Origin: Novosphingobium malaysiense
GTDB taxonomy: Bacteria > Pseudomonadota > Alphaproteobacteria > Sphingomonadales > Sphingomonadaceae
Assembly: GCF_000802225.1 (NCBI RefSeq)
Contig: NZ_JTDI01000003.1
Span: forward strand, 124,001 to 188,000
Direction: 5' to 3'
Length of the DNA: 64,000 bases
Part shown: in pieces, positions 51,139 through 59,713 of the stretch
Position numbering within the stretch: position 1 is the stretch's first letter
Layout of the letters: each line of letters starts with the position of its first letter
Notes under the pieces: generated by a model
The model's database searches: none
Told to the model about the DNA's origin: nothing
What the model saw: only the letters and a program-made list of their open reading frames with translations
Program-made: the position numbers and the translations under genes

Positions 51139-51981
51139 ATGTCGGTCGCCACCCAGACCAAACTTCGTACCGAACACGTCAAGCCGAAGATCGGCAGCCG
51201 GATCCTCAACAAGAAGGAGGAACTTCTGTCCGGCGACCTTGCGGACGAGATCCGTGAGGAGCTCGAAGCGCGCGGGGTCCTGGTATTTCCCGGAATCAAT
51301 TTCACCGAGGACGAGCAGATCGCCTTCACCAGGACGCTTGGCGAATACGCGTCCGAGAATCCCGACGGGTCGGTGAGCAAGATCACGCTCGACGTGAAGG
51401 AAAACCCTTCGGCGGCGGAATATCTCAAGGGGTCGCTCTACTGGCATATCGACGGCACCCGCAACGAAGTGCCGATCCTCGCCTCGTTGCTCTCCTGCAA
51501 GGTGCCGAGCCCCAAGGGCACCGGCAACACCGGTTTTTCGAACACCTATGCCGCCTATGAAGAGCTCAGCGATGCCGACAAGGCGAAGTATGACGATCTC
51601 AAGGTCGTCCATGCGCCCTGGGCCTCGCTTTTCTATTACGAACCGGAGCCGCCGCTGGCCAAGATCAAGGGCATGCAGGCGATCGGCGAAAAGGTGCTGC
51701 CGCTGGTTTGGGAGCACAAGTCGGGCCGCAAGTCGCTGGTGCTCGGCTGCACCGCGCATCACGTGATCGGTGTCGATCACCTCGAGAGCGCGCAGATCAT
51801 CCACGGGCTGCGCGAATGGGCCACGCAGCCGGATTTCACGTACAGCCATGAATGGGAGCCGGGCGATCTGGTGATCTGGGACAACACCGGCACGATGCAC
51901 CGCGCCGAGTGGTACGATCCCAACTGCGGTCGCATGATGCTGCGCACGAAGCTCGAGGGCGAGGAGCCCTGGACGGTGTAA
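51139..51981 (+). CDS. TauD/TfdA-family Fe(II)/2-oxoglutarate dioxygenase (copy 2)
   Basis: 280 residues from the ATG at 51139; the frame extends to 51097 but the paralogue fixes the start. Iron ligands H103 and D105 (LYWHIDGTRN) and the distal His in NTGTMHRAEWYDPN; arginine in CGRMMLRT. Compared with copy 1, the second-shell residues around the active site differ (EWYDPN against AMPYDPD; GTRNE against GTMNA), so different substrates are likely. A rho-independent terminator follows. Confidence 0.9.
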   Translation: MSVATQTKLRTEHVKPKIGSRILNKKEELLSGDLADEIREELEARGVLVFPGINFTEDEQIAFTRTLGEYASENPDGSVSKITLDVKENPSAAEYLKGSLYWHIDGTRNEVPILASLLSCKVPSPKGTGNTGFSNTYAAYEELSDADKAKYDDLKVVHAPWASLFYYEPEPPLAKIKGMQAIGEKVLPLVWEHKSGRKSLVLGCTAHHVIGVDHLESAQIIHGLREWATQPDFTYSHEWEPGDLVIWDNTGTMHRAEWYDPNCGRMMLRTKLEGEEPWTV

Positions 51982-52008
51982 GCCGCGCTTCATCAAGCCG
52001 AATGCGAA

Positions 52009-52043
52009 AGGCCCGCCCTTCCTTGGAAGCGGCGGGCTTTTTG
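52009..52043 (+). terminator. Terminator after the dioxygenase pair
   Basis: GCCCGCC (52011-52017) pairs with GGCGGGC (52031-52037), followed by TTTTTG. Located 30 bases after the stop of the second dioxygenase. Confidence 0.85.
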
Positions 52044-52108
52044 TTATGCTTGGAGCTCGCGGCCCGAAAACCGGGGCGTAGCGCTATGTCGAAACGAGGA
52101 GAAGAATC

Positions 52109-53209
52109 CTGCCCAAAACTTTGAAATTACTGGCCGCTCTCCTTTCGTTTCTACTTGCCGCGTTGGCCTTGCCCGCGGGGCAGGCCGCCGCTCAGGACAG
52201 CGCCGGAGACGGGCAGGGCGGGATGGTCGTGGCCACGCGGGAAGCCCCGCCCTTCGCGATGAAGGGCAAGGATGGCGAATGGCACGGCATCGCGATCGAC
52301 CTGTGGCGCTCCATCGCCGCCGATCGGGGGCTCGACTATCGCTTTGCCGAGACCGACCTCGATTCGATGATCGATGGCGTGGCCGATGGCCGCTACGACG
52401 CCAGCGTCGGCGCGCTGACGATCACGCCCGACCGCGAGGAAAAGGTCGATTTCACGCAGCCCTTCTACACCACCGGTTTCGGTATCGCCGTGCGCAAGTC
52501 GCCCACGGCCTGGCTTTCGCTGGTGCAGAACTTCTTCACCTGGAGCTTCTTCAAGGCGGTGCTGGCGCTTTCGGCGTTGCTGCTGCTGGTCGGCTTCCTG
52601 TTCTGGCTGGCCGAGCGCAAGCACAACACGGACGAGTTCGCCAACAGCGCCAGAGGCGTGTTTTCGGGCTTCTGGTTCTCGGCCGTGACGATGACCACGG
52701 TGGGCTATGGCGACAAGGCGCCGCGCACTGTTGCCGGCAAGGTCATCGCGCTGGTCTGGATGTTCGCCGCGATCATCATCATTTCCACCTTCACCGGCAT
52801 GATCGCCTCTTCGTTGACGGCGGGACGGCTGGCGGGGGCCATTTCCGGCCCCGACGATCTCGACAGCGTCACCGTGGGCTCGATCAGCGACACGGCGACG
52901 GACGAGTGGCTCACGCGCGAGCGCATTGCCTTTTCCGGCTATCCCTCGGTCGAAGCCGGGCTCAAGGCCCTGCACGACGGGAAAATCGACGCCTTCGTCT
53001 ACGACGCGCCGTTGCTGCGCTATCTCGTGCGGACCGGCGATGCAAAGGACCTGCGCCTGCTGCCGGGGAGCTTCGGACGGCAGGACTACGGCATTGCGCT
53101 GAGGCAGGGCAGCCCCATGCGTGAGCCGATCGACATCGCCCTCCTGCGCCAGATCCGCAGCAGCGAATGGCATGAGGGCCTTGCCCAGACGCTGGGCCAG
53201 CGCGACTAG
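52109..53209 (+). CDS. GluR0-like amino-acid receptor/ion channel
   Basis: About 366 residues. A signal peptide is followed by lobe 1 of a periplasmic amino-acid-binding domain, a channel core, then lobe 2. Numbered from the TTG at 52121: lobe 1 about 33-125 with the carboxylate-binding Arg in TITPDREEK (R105); helix M1 142-166; pore loop with the potassium filter TVGYG (193-197); helix M2 203-234 ending IASSLTA; lobe 2 about 240-355 with YDAP (D295). This is the layout of prokaryotic ionotropic glutamate receptors. AGGAG at 52097-52101 is seven bases before a CTG (52109), preferred over the TTG, which is too far away. Confidence 0.88.
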   Translation: MPKTLKLLAALLSFLLAALALPAGQAAAQDSAGDGQGGMVVATREAPPFAMKGKDGEWHGIAIDLWRSIAADRGLDYRFAETDLDSMIDGVADGRYDASVGALTITPDREEKVDFTQPFYTTGFGIAVRKSPTAWLSLVQNFFTWSFFKAVLALSALLLLVGFLFWLAERKHNTDEFANSARGVFSGFWFSAVTMTTVGYGDKAPRTVAGKVIALVWMFAAIIIISTFTGMIASSLTAGRLAGAISGPDDLDSVTVGSISDTATDEWLTRERIAFSGYPSVEAGLKALHDGKIDAFVYDAPLLRYLVRTGDAKDLRLLPGSFGRQDYGIALRQGSPMREPIDIALLRQIRSSEWHEGLAQTLGQRD

Positions 53210-54306
53210 GATCGCGCTCCCAGGAGCGAGGCCACCCGTGCCGCAATCGCCAGCGAAGAGGTGAGGCCGGGGGATTCGATACCGAACAGGTTTACCAGCC
53301 CGGGTAGGCCATGGTCGGCTTCCCCCTGCAGAACGAAGTCTGCCGTTTCCATGCCAGGCCCGTAGAGCTTGGGACGTATGCCGGCATAGGCGGGCTGCAG
53401 GCGGTCTTCCTCGACCTCGGGCCAGATGCGGCGCGCGGCGGCGACGAACTCGGGCTTCAGGCCCGGATCGACGGTGTAGTCGATGGCATCGACCCAGTGG
53501 ATGTCGGGCCCGAAGCGCGCCTGTCCGCCCAGGTCCAGCGTGAAATGGGTGCCCAGGCTCGCCGGGCCCGGTACCGGATAGATCAGATGCGTGAACGGCG
53601 CTCGCCCGGTGTAGGAGAAGTAGCAGCCCTTCGCGAGGAACAGCGGCGGCACGAGGTCCGGATCGAGCGCCTCGATCGTTCGCGCCAATGCCTGGGCGCC
53701 CAGTCCCGCCGAATTGACGAGGATCGGCGCGGCCACCCGCGTTTCGCCGACCTGTACAGTCCAGCGCGGCCCGTCTCTTGCGATCGAGTCCACCGGCGCC
53801 TCGCCCACCAGCATCGCTCCGTGCGCCTCGGCCTCGCCGAGCAGGGCGAGCATCAGTTCGTGCTGGTCGACGATGCCGGTGGAGGGCGAATGGACCGCGC
53901 CGGCGCAGGTCAGCTCGGGTTCGATGGCCCGGGCCTCGGCCGGCCCGATTCGCTCGAGGTCGTCGACACCGGCAGCGGCGCCGTGGGCCATCACCGCATC
54001 GAGCGCAGGCAGCTCATCGTCTCGGGTGGCGATGATCAGCTTGCCGCAGCGCCGGTGGGGAACGCCGCGCTTCTCGCAGAACGCGTAGAGCAGATGCCGC
54101 CCTTCGACGCAGAGCTGCGCCTTGAGCGATCCCTCGGGATAGTACAGCCCGGCGTGGATGACGCCGCTGTTGCGCGAGGATGTGACCGTGCCGAACTGCC
54201 GTTCGCGCTCGAGGATCATGACCTCGTGGCCGGCCAGCGCCAGTTCCCGCGCCACGGCCAGTCCGACCACGCCTGCCCCCACAACGATCGCGCCGACTTC
54301 GTCCAT
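53206..54306 (-). CDS. lhgO: LhgO-like FAD-dependent oxidoreductase
   Basis: 366 residues of the DAO family. FAD loop IVVGAGVVGLAVARELA, then the LhgO-type stretch SSRNSGVIHAGLYYPEGSLK, and the C-terminal flavin motif GLVNLFGIESPGLTSSLAIA. This best fits L-2-hydroxyglutarate oxidase, which converts L-2-hydroxyglutarate to 2-oxoglutarate and feeds electrons to the quinone pool; a related glycerol-3-phosphate or amino-acid oxidase cannot be ruled out. Its 3' end overlaps the convergent channel gene by four bases. Confidence 0.85.
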   Translation of the reverse strand: MDEVGAIVVGAGVVGLAVARELALAGHEVMILERERQFGTVTSSRNSGVIHAGLYYPEGSLKAQLCVEGRHLLYAFCEKRGVPHRRCGKLIIATRDDELPALDAVMAHGAAAGVDDLERIGPAEARAIEPELTCAGAVHSPSTGIVDQHELMLALLGEAEAHGAMLVGEAPVDSIARDGPRWTVQVGETRVAAPILVNSAGLGAQALARTIEALDPDLVPPLFLAKGCYFSYTGRAPFTHLIYPVPGPASLGTHFTLDLGGQARFGPDIHWVDAIDYTVDPGLKPEFVAAARRIWPEVEEDRLQPAYAGIRPKLYGPGMETADFVLQGEADHGLPGLVNLFGIESPGLTSSLAIAARVASLLGARS

Positions 54307-54540
54307 GGCCCCTTGTTAGCGCATGCAGCGCGCCATTGAAGGCCTATCGCGCATCATCCGTCGCAGCCGGCAGCCGCGCTGCATGGAAGGGCGAGGAGCG
54401 CCGGCATTCGCGCGGCGCACCGCCTGCGGTCCGCAGTATCGGGCGTGGGTATTATTGATTACCTACGACGGCCCATTGCCGTGACGGCATGATCGGAGTC
54501 AGCCTGAGGTGACCTGTGCCGTTCCGCAAAGGAGTGCTCA

Positions 54541-55638
54541 ATGCCTTCTGCGACCGACCTTCAGACATCCCGTGGCCCGTCTTCCGGAGCCCGCTATGAA
54601 TGGGTCGATGCTCTTCGGCTTGTTGCAGCGGTCGCGGTGTTTGTACAGCATTCGTTTGAAAGTTCAGGATTAACTTTTCTCAATGCGATTCCGCCCGCCA
54701 TTTCGCCGGGGGTGTTCGGCGTCGTCCTGTTTTTCCTGATCAGCGGTTTCGTGATGCCCCTGTCGGCCCGCGGATCGTTCAATATCCCGCAATTCGCATT
54801 GCGCCGTATTTTCCGGATCATTCCCGGTGTGCTGTTCTGCTATGCCCTCCTGCTGATCGTTCCCTCGCTGGTGCCGCCACATCACCTGTCGTGGCTGTGG
54901 ACGGCAGGCTGGAAGACCTGGGCGGCCAATCTGCTCCTCATCCAGGACTACGTGGGGGCAAAGGCGTTCCTCGGTGTCACCTGGACCCTGAGCCTCGAAT
55001 TCGCCTGGTACGGACTGTTCGCGCTGTGCTGGCAGTGGCGCGGAGAGCGTTCCATCGACCTGCTCTGCAAGGCGGCAACCGTGCTGATGGTTCTCGTCAC
55101 GGTAGTCTCGCTGATACTCGAGCATCGTGCGCCCATGGGCCGCCTGGGCATGATCTATGCCGCCATTATCGGGGCGCAGAGCTACCGCTGGATCGGAGGC
55201 GCGATCTCGGGGAAGCGCATGGCCGCGTGGGCGGCGGTGTTCCTGCTGGTGATGATGTTCGCCAATGTCGTCGCGTTCGGATATTTCACCAATCCGAGAA
55301 TTACCTTTGCCCAATCGTTCTGGCCCTGGCTGATCGCACCGGCAATCTACTTTGCCGGGGTGGTGCTGGCCGGCCGCCGCGAAACCGGCCGCGTCACGGC
55401 CGTCATGGCCCGCTTTGGCAAGGTGAGCTTCTCGATCTACATGCTCCACTCGATCGCGCTCGGCGGCACGTTCTGGATCGAGGACGACATCCTTCGGATC
55501 GTGACGGCACTGGTCGTCACGCTGCTGGCCAGCTTCGTGATGTATCGTTGGGTGGAACTGCCGGGAATCGCAATGGGCCGCCACCTCGCCAGGCGCGTCG
55601 GCGATCGGTGGAACCGGAGGCAACGAGCCTTCACGTAG
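54541..55638 (+). CDS. Acyltransferase-3-family membrane protein
   Basis: 365 residues with about ten helices. Family motifs: RYEWVDALRLVAAVAVFVQH (the catalytic His after the first helix), GVFGVVLFFLISGFVMP, FALRRIFRIIPGV, VTWTLSLEFAWYGLF, and FSIYMLHSIALG near the end. Unlike the gene at 45.9-47.9 kb it has no SGNH domain. It probably acylates a cell-surface glycan or lipid; the substrate is unknown. The 234-base gap upstream holds nothing I can identify. Confidence 0.9.
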   Translation: MPSATDLQTSRGPSSGARYEWVDALRLVAAVAVFVQHSFESSGLTFLNAIPPAISPGVFGVVLFFLISGFVMPLSARGSFNIPQFALRRIFRIIPGVLFCYALLLIVPSLVPPHHLSWLWTAGWKTWAANLLLIQDYVGAKAFLGVTWTLSLEFAWYGLFALCWQWRGERSIDLLCKAATVLMVLVTVVSLILEHRAPMGRLGMIYAAIIGAQSYRWIGGAISGKRMAAWAAVFLLVMMFANVVAFGYFTNPRITFAQSFWPWLIAPAIYFAGVVLAGRRETGRVTAVMARFGKVSFSIYMLHSIALGGTFWIEDDILRIVTALVVTLLASFVMYRWVELPGIAMGRHLARRVGDRWNRRQRAFT

Positions 55639-55735
55639 GCGCGGGGCGCGCGCTCGGGCGAAGCGCGGCGACCCCATGAACGCGATGATGATCGTCGACG
55701 CGTGATGCATCGCCGCCGGGCGGCGAATCCGCCAA

Positions 55736-55761
55736 GGAACCAGAGCCAGTCGACGTCCGTT
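55736..55761 (+). promoter_or_regulatory. EcfG-like promoter upstream of DUF302 gene
   Basis: GGAAC (55736-55740), 17 bases, CGTT (55758-55761). Spacing is one base longer than in the exact consensus, which is tolerated in EcfG promoters. The ATG at 55834 is about 65 bases after the predicted start of transcription. Confidence 0.4.
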
Positions 55762-55833
55762 CTGCCTTGCATGGTCTTCTGCTAATGGAACGTGGCGGGA
55801 CCGGCAAGGAAACGGAAAACACAGGATATTCCC

Positions 55834-56244
55834 ATGGCTTACTATATTTCCACCAGCCTGGACCTCCCCATCGCCGATGCGGCCGAACGCGTGGAGGCGG
55901 CGCTTTCGAAGGAAGGTTTCGGTGTTCTCACCCGGATCGATCTTGCCAAGACGCTCAAGGAAAAGATCGGCGAGTCCTTCCACCCCTACCTGATCCTCGG
56001 CGCGTGCAATCCCAAGCTCGCATTCGAAGCGCTCCAGGCGGAGGACAAGGTGGGGACGATGCTGCCATGCAATGTCGTCGTGCAGGAAACCGGGCCGGGA
56101 CGGAGCGAGGTGGCGGCAATCGATCCGGTCGCCTCGATGCAGGCCATCGACAATCCGACACTGAAGGCGGCCGCCGAACGTGTCCGTGAAAAACTGGCGG
56201 CGGTGGTTGGGTCTCTGGGCGGCACGCAGGATGGCTCCCCATGA
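55834..56244 (+). CDS. DUF302-domain protein
   Basis: 136 residues, no signal peptide. It begins AYYISTSLDLPIADAAERVE and has the DUF302 core GFGVLTRIDLAKTLKEKIG, YLILGACNPKLAFEAL and LLPCNVVVQE (seen as MLPCNVVVQE). The two cysteines, in GACNP and LPCNV, are typical. The biochemical role of DUF302 is not settled. ATG at 55834 lies inside a longer open frame. The stop overlaps the persulfide dioxygenase start by four bases, so a shared role in sulfur chemistry is plausible. Confidence 0.88.
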   Translation: MAYYISTSLDLPIADAAERVEAALSKEGFGVLTRIDLAKTLKEKIGESFHPYLILGACNPKLAFEALQAEDKVGTMLPCNVVVQETGPGRSEVAAIDPVASMQAIDNPTLKAAAERVREKLAAVVGSLGGTQDGSP

Positions 56245-56993
56245 TTTTCCGCCAGCTGTTCGAGCCCGAATCGTCGACCTACACCTATCTGTTCGGCAAT
56301 AGGGAAACCGGTGAGGCCTTGCTGATCGACCCGGTTCTGGAAATGGTCGAGCGCGATCTTGAGGCCGTGCAGGAACTCGGTCTTGCCCTGGCCTACACGC
56401 TCGAGACCCATATCCACGCCGACCATGTCACATCGGCGTGCCGGCTGCGCAGCCTCACCGGCTGCAAGGTGGCCTATCCGTCCATGGACGACCTGCCGTG
56501 CGCGGACATAGGCGTCAGCGAGATGGCGCCGCTGAGCATGGGTGCGATCTCGTTCCATCCGCTCTACACCCCCGGCCATACCGAGACGCATCATTGCTAC
56601 CTCGTGGACGTGCCGGGGGCGATTCGGGTGTTCACCGGGGATGCATTGCTCATCGACGGATGCGGCCGCACCGATTTTCAGGGCGGCGACTCCGCAGCCC
56701 TCTACAGGTCGATCCACGACAAGCTCTTCAGCCTTCCGGCGGACACGCTCGTCTTCCCGGCGCACGATTACCAGCAGAGGCGTGTGAGCACCGTGGCCCA
56801 GGAACGTGATCGCAACGCCCGTCTGGGGAGCGGGCGCTCCCTGGCCGATTTCCAGCGCATCATGTCCGAACTCGACTTGCCCTATCCGAAGCGGATCGAT
56901 GTCGCGGTTCCGGCTAACCGCCTGTGCGGGGACTGTCCCGAAGAGGACTACATCCGGCTGCAAGAGCCGGAAGGGCCTTCCATGCAGGGCTAG
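56241..56993 (+). CDS. Persulfide dioxygenase-like metallo-hydrolase (ETHE1 type)
   Basis: 250 residues of the metallo-beta-lactamase fold. FRQLFEPESSTYTYL is the family opening; metal ligands are H57-x-H59-x-D61-H62 (ETHIHADHVTS), His in YTPGHTETHHCYLV, and Asp in FTGDALLIDGCGRTDFQGGD, which is the ETHE1 signature. ETHE1 enzymes use mononuclear Fe(II) to oxidise glutathione persulfide to sulfite. Coupled to the DUF302 gene. The C-terminal LCGDCPEEDYIRLQE adds two cysteines not in the ETHE1 core. Confidence 0.88.
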   Translation: MIFRQLFEPESSTYTYLFGNRETGEALLIDPVLEMVERDLEAVQELGLALAYTLETHIHADHVTSACRLRSLTGCKVAYPSMDDLPCADIGVSEMAPLSMGAISFHPLYTPGHTETHHCYLVDVPGAIRVFTGDALLIDGCGRTDFQGGDSAALYRSIHDKLFSLPADTLVFPAHDYQQRRVSTVAQERDRNARLGSGRSLADFQRIMSELDLPYPKRIDVAVPANRLCGDCPEEDYIRLQEPEGPSMQG

Positions 56994-57013
56994 GTGGCGG
57001 GCAGGCCCGGCAG

Positions 57014-58471
57014 CTATTCCACCGGGCGCCGGGAATCGAGCAGATCCTTGCGGGCCTCGGGGGCCTCCTTGCGTTCCTTCTCGACCATTTCGGCAATGAC
57101 GGCATCGGGCGCGATGCGCTCGGTCGACTCCTCGATCTTGACGGCTGCCGCTGGGCGCTTCGCTTCCGCGGGTACGGCCGCATCGGTCACGTTGCGCAGC
57201 GGCAACGGCATGTTGGGATCGAAACGCAGGCGATAGATTGGCTCGGGCAGGCCGAAACCGGCTGCTTCCAGGGTGTTCTTTACCGCGGGAATGGCCTTGC
57301 TGCGTGCCTTGTACCAATCGGTCTTGTCCTGATCGACCCAGCCCAGGAACTTGATGATGATGTTCGAATCGCCGACCTGTTCCAGCCGGGCGCTGGGGGG
57401 CGGGTCCTTGAGAACGAAGTCGAGATTCTCGAGCGCCTCCACTCCCAGGTGGCGGGCCGTCGTCGGGTCGGCATCGGCATCGATGCCGAGCTCGAATTCG
57501 AAGCGCCGTTGGGGATTGCGCGTGTAGTTGAGGATCACGGCCTTGAAGACCATGCTGTTGGGAATGCGCAAGTGGTTGCCGTCGAGTGTCATCAGCACCG
57601 TGGCGCGGCTGGTCAGGCGGATCACGCGACCTTCGTACTGGTCGATCACCACCCAGTCGTTGGCGCGGAACGGCTGGCGCACGGACAGCATGATCGAGGC
57701 CACGTAATTCTCGATGGTATCGCGCATGGCAAAGCCGAGCGCGATGCCGACGATGCCCGCGCCGCCCAGGACCGCGCCGAGCAATCCTCCCGCACCGATC
57801 ATCTGCAAGGCGATGACGATGCCGCCGATCACGAAGACGAAGCGGATCGCGCTGGCAATCAGTTCGGCGAGGAACGTATTCGGCGCCAGCCGCCGCCACA
57901 GCCATGTCGAGGACGCCAGGACATAGCCGATCAGGGCGATGATCAGCGCCACCACCAGTGCCGCCGCAATGAGCGGCAGCATCTTCACGAAGTTGGCGAC
58001 CTTGTCCGAAAATCCTCCCAGCGACTGCACGCTGTCCTCGACCGAGAGGCTGCGCTCGATCCTGTTCTCCACCGTCACCACACCGACGATACGCGAGGCG
58101 ATCTGCTCGGCGCGGTCGATATCTTCGGGGGTCGGGACCTTACCTTGCAGGGTCACCACGCCCTGCCGCACCGAGACGGACACGTTCTGCAGCGCCGGTA
58201 CGGCGGCGAAGATTCCCTCGATGCGCCGCGCGATCCGCTCGTCCGCTCCTTCGACGCTGGTGTCGCCGATGGTCTGAGCGGGGGAAGCGGCGGGCGAGGC
58301 TGCCGTCTGGGCGGGCGGGTCGGGCAGGACCGCTGCCGAGGCCGGGAGGAGAGCCGCCACCCAGAACGAGAGCACCGTCGCCATTACGGCCAGCAAGCGT
58401 AATCCTTGGCCCGGGTGTGCGGCGCGGACACGTATCGCCTTGCTGACTTCCGATCCCACGCCCACTGCCAT
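57014..58471 (-). CDS. MscS-family mechanosensitive channel with BON domain
   Basis: 485 residues. Signal/anchor helix at about 27-47, BON domain at 76-145 (RIARRIEGIFAAVPALQNVS; VTVENRIERSLS), then three helices (about 165-187, 200-225, 232-252) of which the last is the glycine/alanine-rich pore helix GAVLGGAGIVGIALGFAMRD, followed by the MscS beta domain (RQPFRANDWVVIDQYEGRV) and a C-terminal domain. It releases solutes on osmotic downshift. The periplasmic BON domain may bind phospholipid or outer-membrane partners. Confidence 0.9.
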   Translation of the reverse strand: MAVGVGSEVSKAIRVRAAHPGQGLRLLAVMATVLSFWVAALLPASAAVLPDPPAQTAASPAASPAQTIGDTSVEGADERIARRIEGIFAAVPALQNVSVSVRQGVVTLQGKVPTPEDIDRAEQIASRIVGVVTVENRIERSLSVEDSVQSLGGFSDKVANFVKMLPLIAAALVVALIIALIGYVLASSTWLWRRLAPNTFLAELIASAIRFVFVIGGIVIALQMIGAGGLLGAVLGGAGIVGIALGFAMRDTIENYVASIMLSVRQPFRANDWVVIDQYEGRVIRLTSRATVLMTLDGNHLRIPNSMVFKAVILNYTRNPQRRFEFELGIDADADPTTARHLGVEALENLDFVLKDPPPSARLEQVGDSNIIIKFLGWVDQDKTDWYKARSKAIPAVKNTLEAAGFGLPEPIYRLRFDPNMPLPLRNVTDAAVPAEAKRPAAAVKIEESTERIAPDAVIAEMVEKERKEAPEARKDLLDSRRPVE

Positions 58472-58638
58472 CCTCTGCCTAGCCTGTACCCGGGCGAAGA
58501 TGGTGGCGTTCGGGCCTTCGTGTCAAACCGAATAGGACCTGACAACCGAAGCATGGGCCTGTCGGCTACGCGAAGGCCAGGCCGGGGATCTCTACGCTTG
58601 GCCTTGCGGCGATCAATGCTGGGCAGGTTTCCGGGAGC

Positions 58639-59307
58639 TTATGCTTCCGGAGGCAATTCGCCGGCCTTCTTCGCTGCCACCAGATCGTCCCACGTCGCCC
58701 AATCCACGGAATGTCCGGGGTAGGCTACGGTGTCGAACGGCCAGTCTTTCTGGATCCATTGGGTAACCCAGTTGTAGAGTTCGGTTTCGAAACCTGCGTC
58801 GTATTCGGCCTCGGTCACCCACATTCTGACCATGGCATCGTATCCTTTGACCGGGCTCGGATAGACATAGACGCAACCCCGCTCGCGAAGACCATCAGGG
58901 GTGAGTACGGCATAGGCAAAGGACGTGCGCTGCTCGAACCTGCCTTGCTCGGTTTCCATGTCCAGCATGGCATCGGCATCCGAAATATCCGGGTGGGGCC
59001 AGGCGGTGCTGCGGCTGAAAGTCTTCTGCAAGTGTTCGATGGACGACATGTACGCGTCGAAATCGATCTTCACCAAAGCGGGCCCCAGCGGCACGAGCTT
59101 GAAACCATTCGCTTCGACCGATGTCGGCACATCGAAATCTGCCGGAACGAACTGGGCCTTTGCCTCCAATGCCGGGGTGTCTTGAGGCGCAGACGCTGCT
59201 GCCTCCGAAAGATTGCCGGGTTGTTGGGATGCCCCCGCAAGCGCCGGGCCGTTGGCCGTTGTCAACATCGTCAATGCAAGCCCCGCGCCGGTGATCCGCA
59301 ACTTCAT
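58639..59307 (-). CDS. Exported protein with GNAT-like domain
   Basis: 222 residues from the ATG at 59307, preceded by AGGAGGTAGCGGG. Signal peptide MKLRITGAGLALTMLTTANG ending ALA. The mature part runs SSIEHLQKTFSRSTAWP, then TSFAYAVLTPDGLRERGCVY, then MVRMWVTEAEYDAGFETELY and DWPFDTVAYPG, which resembles the strand order of a GNAT acetyltransferase core. Acetyl-CoA is absent from the periplasm, so a different ligand or a non-enzymatic role is likely. The last codons lie in a 22-base palindrome (58629-58650). Family not recognised with certainty. Confidence 0.65.
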   Translation of the reverse strand: MKLRITGAGLALTMLTTANGPALAGASQQPGNLSEAAASAPQDTPALEAKAQFVPADFDVPTSVEANGFKLVPLGPALVKIDFDAYMSSIEHLQKTFSRSTAWPHPDISDADAMLDMETEQGRFEQRTSFAYAVLTPDGLRERGCVYVYPSPVKGYDAMVRMWVTEAEYDAGFETELYNWVTQWIQKDWPFDTVAYPGHSVDWATWDDLVAAKKAGELPPEA

Positions 59308-59655
59308 CCCGCTACCTCCTCGAACCGAGCATACCGCCCGCATGCGCCCGAGGACCGATGTAAGCAGTGATTTTGCAGTGCAGCAAGCGCGATCATGACA
59401 TGGCGCCCAATAACCGGTTGTCCCGCGCCTGCGTCTTCCCTCTCCGCCATTTTCCTACATGACCCACGCCTGCCACACTGCGCGCGGCATCTGTCTTGCC
59501 GTGCTCCTTGAACCGTTCAGATCCTTCCTTCAGCCCCTCGCGGGGGTGTGAAGTTATGCGTCGTGCAGCACCCTGAAAAACAAGGCCTTTATTGAAGTCA
59601 CCATGGCTGGAGTGGGCGAAGTTTGAAAATTGAAGTTTGCCGGGCGGCCGCTCAC
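59308..59655. other. Gene-free stretch
   Basis: About 350 bases between the exported GNAT-like gene and the icd terminator. No convincing ORF, tRNA, repeat or complete promoter is visible; a small GC hairpin (CCCCTCGCGGGGG) around 59540 is the only structure. Confidence 0.5.
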
Positions 59656-59691
59656 GAAAAAGCCCCCTCCCGTCGCCGGAAGGGGGCCTTT
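59656..59691 (-). terminator. Terminator of icd
   Basis: On the minus strand AGGCCCCCTT pairs with the AGGGGGCTTTTT side around CCGGCGACGGG; the stem ends in TTTTTC. It lies 23 bases beyond the icd stop codon. Confidence 0.85.
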
Positions 59692-59713
59692 GAAAGCCTT
59701 GGGGGCAGGGGGC

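Noticed and set aside
58629..58650. Palindrome TCCGGGAGC-TTAT-GCTTCCGGA at the end of the exported GNAT-like gene as a terminator
   Set aside because: It includes the stop codon and has two mismatches and no T tract, so it may be chance symmetry.
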